From: Microvirga lotononidis
GTDB taxonomy: Bacteria; Pseudomonadota; Alphaproteobacteria; Rhizobiales; Beijerinckiaceae
Direction of reading: 5' to 3'
Length of the DNA: 64,000 nt
NCBI RefSeq assembly: GCF_034627025.1
Contig: NZ_CP141050.1
Span: 866,001-930,000 of the forward strand
Numbering within the stretch: the stretch's first letter is position 1; each line of letters starts with the position of its first letter. This document shows positions 9,150 through 17,343 of the stretch, one piece after another. Under the pieces are notes generated by a model. It was not told the origin of the DNA, made no database searches, and saw only the letters and a list, made by a program, of their open reading frames with translations. A program made the position numbers and the translations under genes.

Positions 9150-9342
9150 GTTCGTCGTCTCCTCAGTTTAACCGAGCCAACCCGGTTCCGAGTTGTGCTC
9201 CCACAGATAATGTCGGCCTCTTCGTAAAGGCGCTAACCATGCCCCCTTTGAAAGCAGAGAGGCTTTGTCGCGAGGATCTTTAAGGATTGATTCCGACTTT
9301 GCCCAATTCGTATTGCGAACCACTTCATGCGGGTTCCGCATA

Positions 9343-9349
9343 GGCTCGA
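9343..9349. repeat. Target site duplication, left copy, of the IS21 element
   Basis: GGCTCGA immediately left of the IS21 terminus and repeated exactly at 11988-11994. IS21-family elements usually duplicate four to eight bases. Confidence 0.85.
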
Positions 9350-9499
9350 TGAGGATACCGACGAAGCCGTCCACTTCGTCCAATCTGAAGCCGTCCAGGC
9401 ATTCCGATTTCAAGCCGTCCATGGGTCCGAGGTGAAGTCGTCCACCTGAGCGCCGCTCTTCGGGTCAGTGATGGATGGTGGTTGAGGTGGTGACGCTGG

Positions 9500-10246
9500 T
9501 CAAGCGTCGGCTGGCGTGTGGCGGGTCTTGCGCAGGCTCTCGCCGGTCAGATTAATCCGGTAGGCGTTGTGCACGACCCGATCGAGGATGGCGTCCGCCA
9601 GCGTCGGAACGCTGCCGATCATCGCGTACCAGTTCTCGACCGGCACCTGGCTCGTGATCAGCAGCGAACCGGCATCGTAGCGGTCCTCGACGATTTCCAG
9701 CAGATCGCGCTGCTGCTCGCCGGTGAGCGCCTCAGGACCCCAGTCGTCGAGGATCAGCAGCTTGGCCCGGGCAAGACTGCGTAACAGGCGAGAGTAGCGG
9801 CCATCGCTGCGGGCGAGATCGAGCGCCGCAAACAGCCGTGGCACACGATGGTAGAGCACCGACAGGTCCTCCCGGCAGGCCCGGTGTCCCAGGGCGCAGG
9901 CGAGCCAGCTCTTCCCGACCCCGCACGGGCCGGTGATCAACAGATTGCGCCGCTCGCGGATCCAGTCGCAGGTGGCCAGCTTGAGAAACAGCGCCCGGTC
10001 GAGGCCGCGTGCGGCCCGGAAGTCAACATCCTCGACGCTGGCGGGATGGCGCAGTTTGGCCGTTTTGGCCCGGGTCTCGCAGCGCTTCTGCTGCCGCGTC
10101 GTCACTTCATGATCGAGGATCAGGCCGAGCCATTCGGCATGGCCGAGCGCGTCAGCCTCGGGAGTGGCGCTGAGCGCCTTGAAGCCTTTGGCCATGCCGT
10201 GCAGGCCCAGCGCGTGAAGCTGGTCGAGGGTGGGATGGATCAACAT
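9500..10246 (-). CDS. istB: IS21 family helper ATPase IstB
   Basis: A 248-residue AAA+ ATPase that assists the IstA transposase in target-DNA assembly. It shows the IstB-type N-terminus (LDQLHALGLHGMAKGF), Walker A in ITGPCGVGKSWLA, Walker B in LLILDDWGPE, and a sensor segment LITSQVPVENWY. I chose the start at 10246 (MLIHPTL), because the longer frame to 10288 runs into the istA end region. It follows istA by 13 bases, as expected for coupled IS21 genes. Confidence 0.93.
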   Translation of the reverse strand: MLIHPTLDQLHALGLHGMAKGFKALSATPEADALGHAEWLGLILDHEVTTRQQKRCETRAKTAKLRHPASVEDVDFRAARGLDRALFLKLATCDWIRERRNLLITGPCGVGKSWLACALGHRACREDLSVLYHRVPRLFAALDLARSDGRYSRLLRSLARAKLLILDDWGPEALTGEQQRDLLEIVEDRYDAGSLLITSQVPVENWYAMIGSVPTLADAILDRVVHNAYRINLTGESLRKTRHTPADA

Positions 10247-10259
10247 GGTCGGTCTCCTG

Positions 10260-11792
10260 TCAGTGGAAATACCCCGGTCCGCGGACATTGGGGTGGGTGA
10301 GAACGGGCGTATCGGCGGCGGGAGCGCGCTCGCGGTAGGTGTCGAGAAGCGACACGATGCTCTTGTAGGTCAGCGCCTGGATCGCCAGGGCTTTGGCCGC
10401 GACCGCCTCGACACGCTCCTGCGGGATGCCGCGCATGTGCTGCAAAACCCCGATGCAGGTGCGAAAGCCCTGCTCGGGATGGCGGCGGGCGGACAGAATG
10501 GCGGCAATCAGCCCCTCGGTGTTGGGGCCGATCGACGCCGCCCAGGAGCGGAAGCGCTCGGGCGACCAGGCGGCATAGCGGCGATGCGAGCTCGGCATGT
10601 GCTCGGCCTGCGTGCCATGCGCCCGTCCCGCATAACGCCGCGCGTGGGCCGCGACGCGTCCGCCTTTGTGGAAGGCCTCGATCGTGCGCTGGGTGACGCG
10701 CACCTCGACCTGCTGGCCGATGAGGCCAAATGGCACCGAGTAGAAGAAGCCCTCGACCTCGATGTGGTAGTCGAGCCCGACCCGGGCGAACTGCCACTGC
10801 GCGAAGACGTAGTCCTCGGCCGGCAGGGGTGCGAGGGCCGGCTTCTCGATCGTCTCGAACAACTGGCGCCGGCTGACGCCGAGCCGGCGCATGGGTACGC
10901 TGTTCATCCGCTCGACGGCCTCGGCGATCGCGGCATTGGCCTCCTGGAGCGAGAAGAAGGTGCGGTGGCGCAGGCGACCGAGAATGTAGGATTGGGCGAA
11001 GCGCACCCCGGCCTCGACTTTGGCTTTGTCCTTCGGCCGGCGCGGTCGGGCTGGCAAAATGCCGACCGCGTAATGGGCCGCCATCTTGCCGTAGCTGCGG
11101 TTGATCTCGGGATCGTAGAACGAGGCCTTGTGGACGCCGCTCTTCAGGTTGTCCGGCACGACGAGCTTGGTCACGCCACCCTGGAACCGGAACATGCGCA
11201 CATGCGCCTCGATCCAATCCGGCAGGGTCTGGGTCCAGGTGGCTTCGGCATAGGTCAGGTTGGAGGCGCCGAGCACCGCGACGAAGATCTCGGCCTGGCG
11301 GATCTCGCCGGTGAGTGGATCGACGATCGGCAGCTTCTTGCCCGAGTAATCCACGAACACCTTGTCGCCGGCGACGTGATGCTGACGCATGGTCGGCGTC
11401 AGGCGGCGCTCGAAGGAGCGGACCAGGTCGCAGAAACGCGAATAGCCGTAGCCGTCCGGATGGTCTGCCCGGTACTCCTCATGCAGGATGGCGATGCTGA
11501 CGCCGGGCCGCTTGAGTTCCTGGACCAGGTGAGCCCAATCCGGCTCCGGCCGGCGGCGCGTTCCGACCCGGGTGCCCGCCCGGGCGAACAGCTTCTCCTC
11601 CAGGGCCGCGTCGGTCAGGTCCTCCGGCAGGGGCCAGGCCAGCCCGGCCGCCTTGGCCCGCTGGATGGCATCGCGCACGGTCGAGCGCGCCGCACCGACA
11701 ATCCGGCCGATCTCGCGATCGCTGGTTTGGCTGGCGTGGAGCCGCAGCACTTGCCGCATCTGTCGCATGGTCATCTCTCTGTTTGCTGGCAT
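10260..11792 (-). CDS. istA: IS21 family transposase IstA
   Basis: A 510-residue DDE transposase. An N-terminal helix-turn-helix (ASQTSDREIGRIVGAARSTV) binds the terminal repeats. The rve integrase core shows the catalytic D-D-E in VFVDYSGKK, VVPDNLKSG and DKAKVEAGVR, and the C-terminal part has the Mu-transposase-like beta domain. Start taken at the ATG at 11792 (MPANREMTMRQ); the frame extends to 11828 but lacks a better start. No internal stop or frameshift is seen, so the element should be active or only recently silenced. Confidence 0.93.
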   Translation of the reverse strand: MPANREMTMRQMRQVLRLHASQTSDREIGRIVGAARSTVRDAIQRAKAAGLAWPLPEDLTDAALEEKLFARAGTRVGTRRRPEPDWAHLVQELKRPGVSIAILHEEYRADHPDGYGYSRFCDLVRSFERRLTPTMRQHHVAGDKVFVDYSGKKLPIVDPLTGEIRQAEIFVAVLGASNLTYAEATWTQTLPDWIEAHVRMFRFQGGVTKLVVPDNLKSGVHKASFYDPEINRSYGKMAAHYAVGILPARPRRPKDKAKVEAGVRFAQSYILGRLRHRTFFSLQEANAAIAEAVERMNSVPMRRLGVSRRQLFETIEKPALAPLPAEDYVFAQWQFARVGLDYHIEVEGFFYSVPFGLIGQQVEVRVTQRTIEAFHKGGRVAAHARRYAGRAHGTQAEHMPSSHRRYAAWSPERFRSWAASIGPNTEGLIAAILSARRHPEQGFRTCIGVLQHMRGIPQERVEAVAAKALAIQALTYKSIVSLLDTYRERAPAADTPVLTHPNVRGPGYFH

Positions 11793-11987
11793 CGCGTCCT
11801 CTCTGGTGGAGAGGTCGCAATGCCCCAATCGGATGACCCGGTGCAGCAGGGTTCTTCAGACCGATCCCTGGACGGGATCAAATCGGAAGGAGGGACGGCT
11901 TCAAGTCGGAAGGGTGGACGGGATCAAATCGGAACCGGGGACGACTTCAAGTCGGTACACATGGACGGATTGCGTCGGTATCCGCAG

Positions 11988-11994
11988 GCTCGAT
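11988..11994. repeat. Target site duplication, right copy, of the IS21 element
   Basis: GGCTCGA directly after the right terminus, identical to 9343-9349. The next base (T) also matches the first base of the element, so the duplication could be read as eight bases. Confidence 0.85.
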
Positions 11995-12178
11995 ATCGTC
12001 ATTTTAAAAAGTTTCGATAGCTGCCGGAGTTTGTCGCGTTTGCAAGCCAGTTCGACTTAGGTAGTGTGCGGGGCTCATCAGGACCGTTCGTCGCAGCTGG
12101 CAACCAGCTCGGCCGAGAAACGTCACGGACTGGCCTGGTGAACCGTGAGGCACCCCTCGTCCGCGCTCGGAGTAAGGC

Positions 12179-13072
12179 ATGGAAATCAAGTGGCTAGAGG
12201 ACTTCATCAGCCTTGCGAACACCTTGAGCTTCTCGCGGGCAGCGGAAGAGCGCCACGTCACGCAGTCCGCCTTCAGCCGGCGCATCAAGCAGCTCGAAAC
12301 CTGGATGGGCGTTCCCCTGGTCGATCGCGCCACTTTTCCGGCTCATCTCACTCAGGCGGGGCAGGACTTCCTTCCGGTCGCGCAGGAGGTTGTCGCCAAT
12401 CTCTACCGGACGCGCAATGACGTTCGAGGAAGCCACGGCATCAAAGCCAACACGCTCAGTTTTGCAGCGCTCCACACCCTCTCGATCACGTTTTTCCCGC
12501 GCTGGCTCCAGAGCATCGAGCCGCGGTTCGGCCCACTCTCGACACGCCTGAGCGCCGACAATAGCAGCATGGAGGGTTTCATAAACTCGCTCACGGAGGG
12601 GGAAAGCGACTTCCTGCTCATCTATGCCCACCCTGCTGTACCGGTCATGATTGATGAGGCGCGATTTGCCTACAAAACCTTGGGTCGGGAGAACATCATT
12701 CCCGTGTCAGCACCCGATCCGGAAGGCCGCGCCCTCCACCGGATCGATGAGGGCAGCAAACCGGTCCGCTACCTAGCCTATGGCCCAGGCGCCTTCTTCG
12801 GACATGCGCTGACGAGTCTGTTTGAGCAACGTCCGCTGGAACGTACCACGATCTACGAGAACACCATGTCTGAAGGCTTGAAGGCCATGGCCCTCGCTGG
12901 CTGGGGTCTTGCCTGGATCCCAGAGAGTATCATCGTGGATGACTTGGCCGCCAAGCGCATCGTGCGAGCCGGAGATCCATCTTGGGATCTAAGTGTCAAT
13001 ATTCGTCTTTACCGCTTTCTTGCGAATGACCGCCCGATCGTCAGACGCTTTTGGAACCTGCTCGAAGCCTGA
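12179..13072 (+). CDS. LysR family transcriptional regulator
   Basis: A 297-residue LysR-type regulator. The N-terminal winged helix-turn-helix is clear (FIS-LANTLSFSRAAEERHVTQ, then FSRRIKQLETWMG), followed by a substrate-binding domain of the periplasmic-binding fold. A GGAG ribosome binding site precedes the ATG. It lies beyond the IS21 insertion from the D-peptide genes, and with the IS removed it would be about 550 bases from dat, so it may have belonged to that locus. The inducer is unknown, and a role for a different, now distant, operon cannot be excluded. Confidence 0.88.
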   Translation: MEIKWLEDFISLANTLSFSRAAEERHVTQSAFSRRIKQLETWMGVPLVDRATFPAHLTQAGQDFLPVAQEVVANLYRTRNDVRGSHGIKANTLSFAALHTLSITFFPRWLQSIEPRFGPLSTRLSADNSSMEGFINSLTEGESDFLLIYAHPAVPVMIDEARFAYKTLGRENIIPVSAPDPEGRALHRIDEGSKPVRYLAYGPGAFFGHALTSLFEQRPLERTTIYENTMSEGLKAMALAGWGLAWIPESIIVDDLAAKRIVRAGDPSWDLSVNIRLYRFLANDRPIVRRFWNLLEA

Positions 13073-13221
13073 TCGTCCGACAAGCAGCAATCCGCAGTAA
13101 CGATGGCCGACTTTATTTATCCGATAAAACTTCCAGGTAGATCCAAACGATCATAATACTGCTTTACCAAGGTACTGTCCGGTCCGGGTCTTGGTCGTGT
13201 CAAAACGCTTTGGCCGAAGGG

Positions 13222-13359
13222 GAATGTCACATTAACTGAGTATAGCCGTCGTGCGGTCCGGCAAGGTCAGTTTTTGCATCCCGCAAGCCGTTGATTTTCC
13301 TCTGTCCGAGATTTTTCCTTGACCAGTACAGGGCAGTATTCCCGGTTAATGTGACATCC
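13222..13359 (-). repeat. MITE-like 138-bp element, copy A
   Basis: A short non-coding element with near-perfect terminal inverted repeats: the reverse complement begins GGATGTCACATTAAC and ends GTTAATGTGACATT. It resembles the elements at 24465 and 41359 over its whole length, including the internal ACTCAGTTAATGTGACAT end and the block GTCAAGGAAAAATC. Copy A is inverted relative to the other two. It ends about ten bases before the stop codon of the RpiR gene. I do not recognise the parent transposon. Confidence 0.8.
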
Positions 13360-13369
13360 CCCGCCGTAG

Positions 13370-14320
13370 TCACACTCTGCGTCTGGGAATAGCTGTCGCG
13401 TAGGTGTTGAGCGACGATAAGTGGCGGTCAGTCTTCTGCAGGGCCTCCACGGCGGCAGCGCGGTCCATGTTAGCCAATAGGCCACAGAGCACTTCGGAGA
13501 CGGCGAGCGCCGGGGTTAGCGTATGGAAAAAGGTCGGGCTCTCGATTGTACAGAGGATCACGCTATCCGAGATTGAGACCAAAGGTGACACTTCACTGTC
13601 GGTGATGGCGACAATGCCGAGCCCTTTCTCGCGAGCGAGCTCGGCGAGTTCGAGGCTGTGGACCGCATAGGGATTGATGGAGGCGACCAGAAGCACGTCC
13701 TCGGCTCCCGCCCGGATAAGACCGTCGCCGATAGTCCCGGCTGGGCCGTCGAGATGGACCGTCTTATCGCCGATCAGCGCCATCACGTAATGAAAGTGCC
13801 AAGCCACCAAATGACACGAGCGCAGCCCGAGGACGTAGACTCGGCGCGCCCGCGCAAGCCGTTCCGCCGCCGCGCTCAACCGAGCGAGCGACTCGGGCTC
13901 GCACAGGCGCGCGATTTGCCCGGCGACACCCTGAAGCATCTGGCGCGCGAATGTCTCGCTGCCTACCTCCTGCCCGCTCTCTCCCCTCTGCAGCGCGCGC
14001 GCTGCGAAGCCGTCGATGCGGTGGCGGATCGCTTCGGCGTAGTGGGCACGGACATCGTCATAGCCCGGGAGCCCGAGAAACTTCGCCATACGTGTCATCG
14101 TCGAGGGCTGAACGCCCGCATTGCGCGAGAGCTCACGCATGGAGACGAGGGCCACCTCTTCGGGGTGCTCGAGAACATAGCGCGCCGCCTGCTGCAACTG
14201 AGGAGGCATGTCGTCGAACCTACTGACGATGAGGTCGCGCAAGGAGGCATTTTGCAACATTTGGATCGCTTCCGCTTGGAACTCTACGCGAGCGTTGTCG
14301 GTCAACGGGGCCGTCTTCAT
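13370..14320 (-). CDS. MurR/RpiR family transcriptional regulator
   Basis: A 316-residue regulator with an N-terminal HTH_6 domain (SRFDDMPPQLQQAARYVLEH and the recognition region RNAGVQPSTMTRMAKFLGL near residues 65-90) and a C-terminal SIS domain (VYVLGLRSCHL; VASINPYAVHSLEL; VAITDSEVSPLVSISD) that senses phosphorylated or amino sugars in known members. It is divergent from the aminotransferase-MlrC-importer genes and probably controls them, though a non-sugar inducer seems likely here. A pair of direct repeats lies in the shared promoter region (14361-14399). Its 3' end abuts MITE copy A. Confidence 0.88.
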   Translation of the reverse strand: MKTAPLTDNARVEFQAEAIQMLQNASLRDLIVSRFDDMPPQLQQAARYVLEHPEEVALVSMRELSRNAGVQPSTMTRMAKFLGLPGYDDVRAHYAEAIRHRIDGFAARALQRGESGQEVGSETFARQMLQGVAGQIARLCEPESLARLSAAAERLARARRVYVLGLRSCHLVAWHFHYVMALIGDKTVHLDGPAGTIGDGLIRAGAEDVLLVASINPYAVHSLELAELAREKGLGIVAITDSEVSPLVSISDSVILCTIESPTFFHTLTPALAVSEVLCGLLANMDRAAAVEALQKTDRHLSSLNTYATAIPRRRV

Positions 14321-14360
14321 ACCCTTTTTCTGAGCTTTTGGCCACTTGCATACGGATTCG

Positions 14361-14399
14361 AATGTTTCATCATTCCAAGCTTATTACATAAATGTTTCA
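14361..14399. promoter_or_regulatory. Direct-repeat candidate operator for the RpiR regulator
   Basis: AATGTTTCA occurs at 14361-14369 and again at 14391-14399, exactly 30 bases apart (about three helical turns), in an AT-rich stretch of an otherwise GC-rich region. It lies between the divergent RpiR and aminotransferase genes, where an operator is expected. No binding data are available. Confidence 0.5.
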
Positions 14400-14502
14400 C
14401 TGACCATGTTTTTAAAATTATTGTTGCATCGGTCCTAATGGCATGCAAGGTTCGGGCCCGCGGCCCTCCGAGGTTGAAGCCGAACGACGAACCGGAGCCA
14501 AG

Positions 14503-15828
14503 ATGACTAGGATTCTCCACCGCACTATCGGATCACGGTTGCCAGAAGCCGTGGCCGGCCAGGGCATCTACATCACAGATAGCGACGGCAAGAGCTACAT
14601 TGACGGTTCGGGCGGCGCCGCCGTCTCCTGTCTTGGCCACGGCCATGTGGAAGTGCTCGATGCGATGCGGGCGCAGATGGACCGGATCGCCTATGCCCAC
14701 ACTTCGTTCTTCACGACAGACGTCGCGGAATCCCTCGCCGAGCGCCTCGCCGCGCTGGCACCGGAGGGCCTCGATCACGTCTATCTGGTCTCCGGCGGCT
14801 CGGAGGCCGTTGAGGCGGCGCTCAAGATGGCCCGGCAGTATTTCGTCGAGATCGGCCAGCCCCAGCGTCGCCACATTATCGCGCGCCGCCAGAGCTACCA
14901 CGGCAACACGATCGGCGCGCTGGCGACCGGCGGCAATGCTTGGCGGCGGGCGCAGTTCCAACCCATCCTACCTAAGACCCACCACGTCTCCCCCTGCTAT
15001 GCCTACCGGGACCAGCAGGCCGACGAGACGCCGGAGGCCTATGCGGCGCGCCTTGCCGACGAACTCGAGGCGAAGATTCTGGAACTTGGACCCGACGAGG
15101 TTATCGCCTTCGTCGCAGAGCCGGTCGTCGGGGCAACGCTCGGTGCCGTCGGGCCCGTGGCTGACTATTTCGCGCGGATCCGCAGGATCTGCGACAAGTA
15201 CGGCGTGCTGCTGATCCTCGACGAGGTGATGTGCGGTATGGGTCGCACGGGCACACTGTTCGCCTGCGAGCAGGACGGGATAGTCCCCGATCTCGTCACC
15301 ATCGCCAAAGGCCTCGGCGGTGGCTATCAGCCGATCGGCGCCGTGCTCCTGTCTGACCGGATTTACCGGGCGTTCGCCGAGGGCTCAGGCCTGTTTCAGC
15401 ACGGCCACACCTACATCGGCCACCCGATCGCGGCAGCTGCCGCGAACAAGGTGGTCGAGATCCTAGCCCAACCGGGTATGATGGAGGACGTGCGGGATAG
15501 GGGCGAGCGCCTACAAGCTGGTCTCGATGCGGCGCTCGGCCAGTCGCCGCACGTCGGCGACATCCGCGGCCGCGGTCTCTTCCGCGGCATCGAAATCGTT
15601 GCTGACAAGGAGACAAAGGCTCCCTTCGATCCGTCACGCCGCGTCCACTCACGGATCAAGAGAGAGGCGATGGCGCGCGGCCTTCTCTGCTACCCAATGG
15701 GCGGCACCATCGACGGTGTGCACGGCGATCACGTGCTGCTCGCCCCGCCATACATCATCAGGCCGGAGGAGATCGACCTGCTCGTCGAACGCCTCGCTGC
15801 GGCGATCGACGCCGCGCTTCGGGACTGA
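14503..15828 (+). CDS. Class III PLP-dependent aminotransferase
   Basis: A 441-residue fold-type I aminotransferase of class III, the group that acts on omega- and beta-amino acids. Visible are the GGSEAVEAALKMAR segment (98-111), LILDEVMCGMGRTG with the PLP-ring aspartate at 240, and the Schiff-base lysine at 269 in TIAKGLGGGYQP. Start chosen at the ATG at 14503 because the longer frame to 14443 has a low-complexity leader. It is the first gene rightwards from the RpiR promoter, 10 bases before the M81 peptidase. Given the BKACE enzyme at the operon end, a beta-amino acid to beta-keto acid reaction is plausible; substrate specificity is not visible. Confidence 0.87.
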   Translation: MTRILHRTIGSRLPEAVAGQGIYITDSDGKSYIDGSGGAAVSCLGHGHVEVLDAMRAQMDRIAYAHTSFFTTDVAESLAERLAALAPEGLDHVYLVSGGSEAVEAALKMARQYFVEIGQPQRRHIIARRQSYHGNTIGALATGGNAWRRAQFQPILPKTHHVSPCYAYRDQQADETPEAYAARLADELEAKILELGPDEVIAFVAEPVVGATLGAVGPVADYFARIRRICDKYGVLLILDEVMCGMGRTGTLFACEQDGIVPDLVTIAKGLGGGYQPIGAVLLSDRIYRAFAEGSGLFQHGHTYIGHPIAAAAANKVVEILAQPGMMEDVRDRGERLQAGLDAALGQSPHVGDIRGRGLFRGIEIVADKETKAPFDPSRRVHSRIKREAMARGLLCYPMGGTIDGVHGDHVLLAPPYIIRPEEIDLLVERLAAAIDAALRD

Positions 15829-15838
15829 GATCACCGAG

Positions 15839-17308
15839 ATGGGCCTCCGCATCGCATTCGCCGGTTTCAACCTCGAATCCGTGACGGCCGTCCCACAGTC
15901 GGTCGGCCTCAATGAGTTCGAACGCGTCTGTGTGCGCGGAGAACAGATCACTGTTCGCTTCCGCGGCACCAACACGGTGCCGGGCGGCTGTATGAAGGTG
16001 TGCGAGGAGCTTGGCGCTGAATTCGTGCCGCTGTTCCACACTTTGCTGGGCGCTCTAGGTCCGGCGACTGACGAGGCGGTCGACCACTACACCCGTGAGA
16101 TCATCGAGGGCCTCGGCAGTAACGGCTCTCTCGACGGCGTGATCCTGTTCCTGCACGGCGCCTGCTGGGCCGCGGGCTATGCGGATGTCGAGCGGCATGT
16201 GATCGATGCGGTGCGCGCCGCGGCGCCGTCGCTGCCGGTCGCCGTCGCGCTCGACTATCACGGCAATATCGACCGGCAGACCCTGCGCGGAGCGGATATC
16301 GCCGTCGCCTATCGCAACTCGCCGCATATCGACATGGGCGAGACCGGTGAGCGGGCCGCGCGGGCACTGCTCAGGCTGCTGCGCGAAGGGCGCCGCCCTG
16401 GCCTTGCAGTGGCGCGCCCCAATGTCGTCATCCCCTCAATCATGTCGGCCACGGCCCTGGAGCCGCTGGCTTCGATCATCGCCGAGGCGCGTGCCGCCGA
16501 GGCGGCGGGCGATTGCGACATCTCGGTGATGGCCGGTTTCTCCTACGCCGACAGCGCCAATACCGGCATGTCGGTAATCTGCCTTGATTGGAACGGGCGG
16601 GAAGCGGCCGAAGCCAAGGCCGCGGCCTTCTCCACTCGGCTGCACGACGCGCGCCACGCCATCGCAAGCGCTATTCCGATCCTAAGCGCCGAGGAGGCTT
16701 TGGCCGATATCGAGCGCAAGCCAGCGAACGGCCGCCCGATTGTGCTGCTCGAACATGCCGACCGCATGAACGACTCGACCCACCTGTTGCGTGCCCTGCT
16801 CGGCCGCGATGTTGGACGGGTCGCTGTGCCTTTCCTGCTCGATCCCGAGACCGCCGCCCAGGCCCATGCGGCAGGAGAGGGTGCCGAGATCGCGGTCGCC
16901 TTGGCCGGCAAGACGGCGCCGGAAACGGGCGGGCCGGTCGAGGCGGTAGCGCGCGTCCTCTGGTCTGGTCCAAAATCCTTCACTGTCTCGGGCCGCTACC
17001 AGCGCGGCTCCTTCGTTGACCTCGGGATGACAGCGCTGATTCAGATCGGCGCGATCCGCGTCTCGGTCGTCTCGCATTTCGCCTTCGCGGTCGACGGAGA
17101 TCCCTTTTCCATCTTCGGCGAGCAGCCGGAAGACTACGACGTCATCCTGCTGCGCTCAAAAACGCATTTCCGTGATTTTTACGAGCCGCTGGCCGACCGC
17201 ATCCTGGTGGTCGATACGCCCGATCTCGGCCCGGCCGATGTCCGACTAATCCCGTATCGGCAGCTCGACACGGCCAAAGCCTATCCGTGGAGCGACGCTC
17301 CAGCCTGA
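15839..17308 (+). CDS. M81 family metallopeptidase (MlrC-like)
   Basis: A 489-residue protein of the MlrC family, founded by the enzyme that cleaves linearised microcystin. The N-terminal M81 domain has likely zinc ligands in ALDYHGN and NSPHIDMGETG, and the C-terminal MlrC domain includes FSVSGR-type sequence and EQPEDYDVILLRSKTHFRDFY. Start taken at the ATG at 15839; the longer frame lies inside the aminotransferase. Other M81 members act on varied non-standard amide or peptide substrates. It sits between an aminotransferase and a peptide importer, consistent with hydrolysis of an imported peptide containing an unusual amino acid. Confidence 0.88.
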   Translation: MGLRIAFAGFNLESVTAVPQSVGLNEFERVCVRGEQITVRFRGTNTVPGGCMKVCEELGAEFVPLFHTLLGALGPATDEAVDHYTREIIEGLGSNGSLDGVILFLHGACWAAGYADVERHVIDAVRAAAPSLPVAVALDYHGNIDRQTLRGADIAVAYRNSPHIDMGETGERAARALLRLLREGRRPGLAVARPNVVIPSIMSATALEPLASIIAEARAAEAAGDCDISVMAGFSYADSANTGMSVICLDWNGREAAEAKAAAFSTRLHDARHAIASAIPILSAEEALADIERKPANGRPIVLLEHADRMNDSTHLLRALLGRDVGRVAVPFLLDPETAAQAHAAGEGAEIAVALAGKTAPETGGPVEAVARVLWSGPKSFTVSGRYQRGSFVDLGMTALIQIGAIRVSVVSHFAFAVDGDPFSIFGEQPEDYDVILLRSKTHFRDFYEPLADRILVVDTPDLGPADVRLIPYRQLDTAKAYPWSDAPA

Positions 17309-17343
17309 CACCAAGAACCAACCAAACCAGAAGCGAGGGAACA

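Larger units (their letters stand above)
9350..11987 (-). mobile_element. Complete IS21-family insertion sequence
   Basis: About 2.64 kb, starting TGAGGATACCGACG at 9350 and ending with the inverted partner CGTCGGTATCCGCA at 11987, a 13-of-14 match with the TG...CA ends of the family. Inside both ends are several short repeats of the GGACGGCTTCA type (9360-9450 on the left, 11870-11965 on the right), the multiple transposase-binding repeats expected for IS21. It carries istA and istB on the minus strand in the usual order and is flanked by a 7-bp duplication. Both genes look intact, so the insertion is probably recent. Confidence 0.92.

Noticed and set aside
9168..9422. 84-codon frame on the minus strand next to dat
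   Set aside because: It runs across the IS21 end and target duplication, so most of it is an artefact of the insertion; no family resemblance.
10230..12020. 596-codon frame opposite istA and istB
   Set aside because: A long antisense frame produced by the high GC content of the IS21 transposase genes. The istA and istB products have clear catalytic motifs; this frame has none.
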